Program-made: the position numbers and the translations under genes | Part shown: positions 6,326 through 6,414 of the stretch, piece after piece | How positions within the stretch are numbered: position 1 is the first letter of the stretch | Layout: each line of letters opens with the position of its first letter | The notes under the pieces: model-generated | Told to the model about the DNA's origin: nothing | What the model saw: the letters and a program-made list of their open reading frames with translations, nothing else | Databases searched by the model: none | Assembly (NCBI GenBank): GCA_020435865.1 | Contig: JAGQYZ010000335.1 | Span: 1 to 6,414, forward strand | Direction: 5' to 3' | DNA length: 6,414 bases | DNA from: Aequorivita sp. | GTDB taxonomy: Bacteria > Bacteroidota > Bacteroidia > Flavobacteriales > Flavobacteriaceae

Positions 6326-6414
6326 CTTATTCTTTGGCTAAAATATTGCTCTGAAGCCTATTATTTGCAAGCCTTTTGAAATATTTAACGTACAAGTGAA
6401 AAAGAACTGTTTCA

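Noticed and set aside
6327..6413. A minus-strand frame open from the right edge to TAA at 6329-6327 (28 codons, ending ILAKE), possibly the tail of an upstream gene
   Set aside because: A second frame is also open over most of the same stretch. The residues are not recognised and the length is within chance for this composition. It could be the end of a gene beyond the edge, but the window cannot show it.
1..6414. Search for CRISPR arrays, tRNA or rRNA genes, insertion sequences, attachment sites, toxin-antitoxin or defence genes
   Set aside because: No spaced repeats, transposase motifs, terminal inverted repeats or RNA gene signatures were seen. The window is almost filled by conserved housekeeping genes on one strand, and no gap between genes exceeds about 155 bp.

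Overview
The window looks like chromosomal DNA from a member of the Bacteroidota, most likely a Flavobacteriaceae species. The DNA is AT-rich by eye. Gene starts lack Shine-Dalgarno sequences and instead follow A/T-rich leaders. Two promoter candidates fit the Bacteroidota pattern (TTTG, about 20 bp, TAnnTTTG). The gene content bamD - omega - coaBC - DUF4835/PorD - recN - fabI is a housekeeping set I associate with Flavobacteriia. The genus cannot be told from the sequence alone.

Every gene I can support lies on the minus strand, so transcription runs from right to left. From the right: a strong promoter candidate (6294-6325); bamD (beta-barrel assembly lipoprotein); after 10 bp the RNA polymerase omega subunit; after 77 bp coaBC (bifunctional coenzyme A biosynthesis flavoprotein); overlapping it by 8 bp a periplasmic DUF4835/PorD protein linked to type IX secretion; after 135 bp recN (SMC-like DNA repair ATPase, GTG start); after 78 bp fabI (enoyl-ACP reductase). 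A convincing rho-independent terminator (203-236) closes the run. A second promoter candidate (143-173) then serves a new gene whose first 37 codons, including a signal peptide, reach the left edge.

The genes do not form one pathway. They share a theme of envelope growth and core metabolism: BamD and PorD work on outer-membrane assembly and secretion, CoaBC makes the CoA/phosphopantetheine precursor on which fatty-acid synthesis depends, FabI performs the last step of each fatty-acid elongation cycle, and omega and RecN serve transcription and repair. bamD-omega-coaBC-porD probably form one operon. recN and fabI may be read through or have their own weaker promoters.

I found no mobile element, CRISPR array, RNA gene or new defence or biosynthetic system, and I regard this as an ordinary conserved region. 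The points most worth a second look are two substituted active-site positions in the CoaC domain, a promoter box that argues for a shorter bamD start, the coaBC/porD overlap, and closely similar leaders in front of fabI and coaBC.
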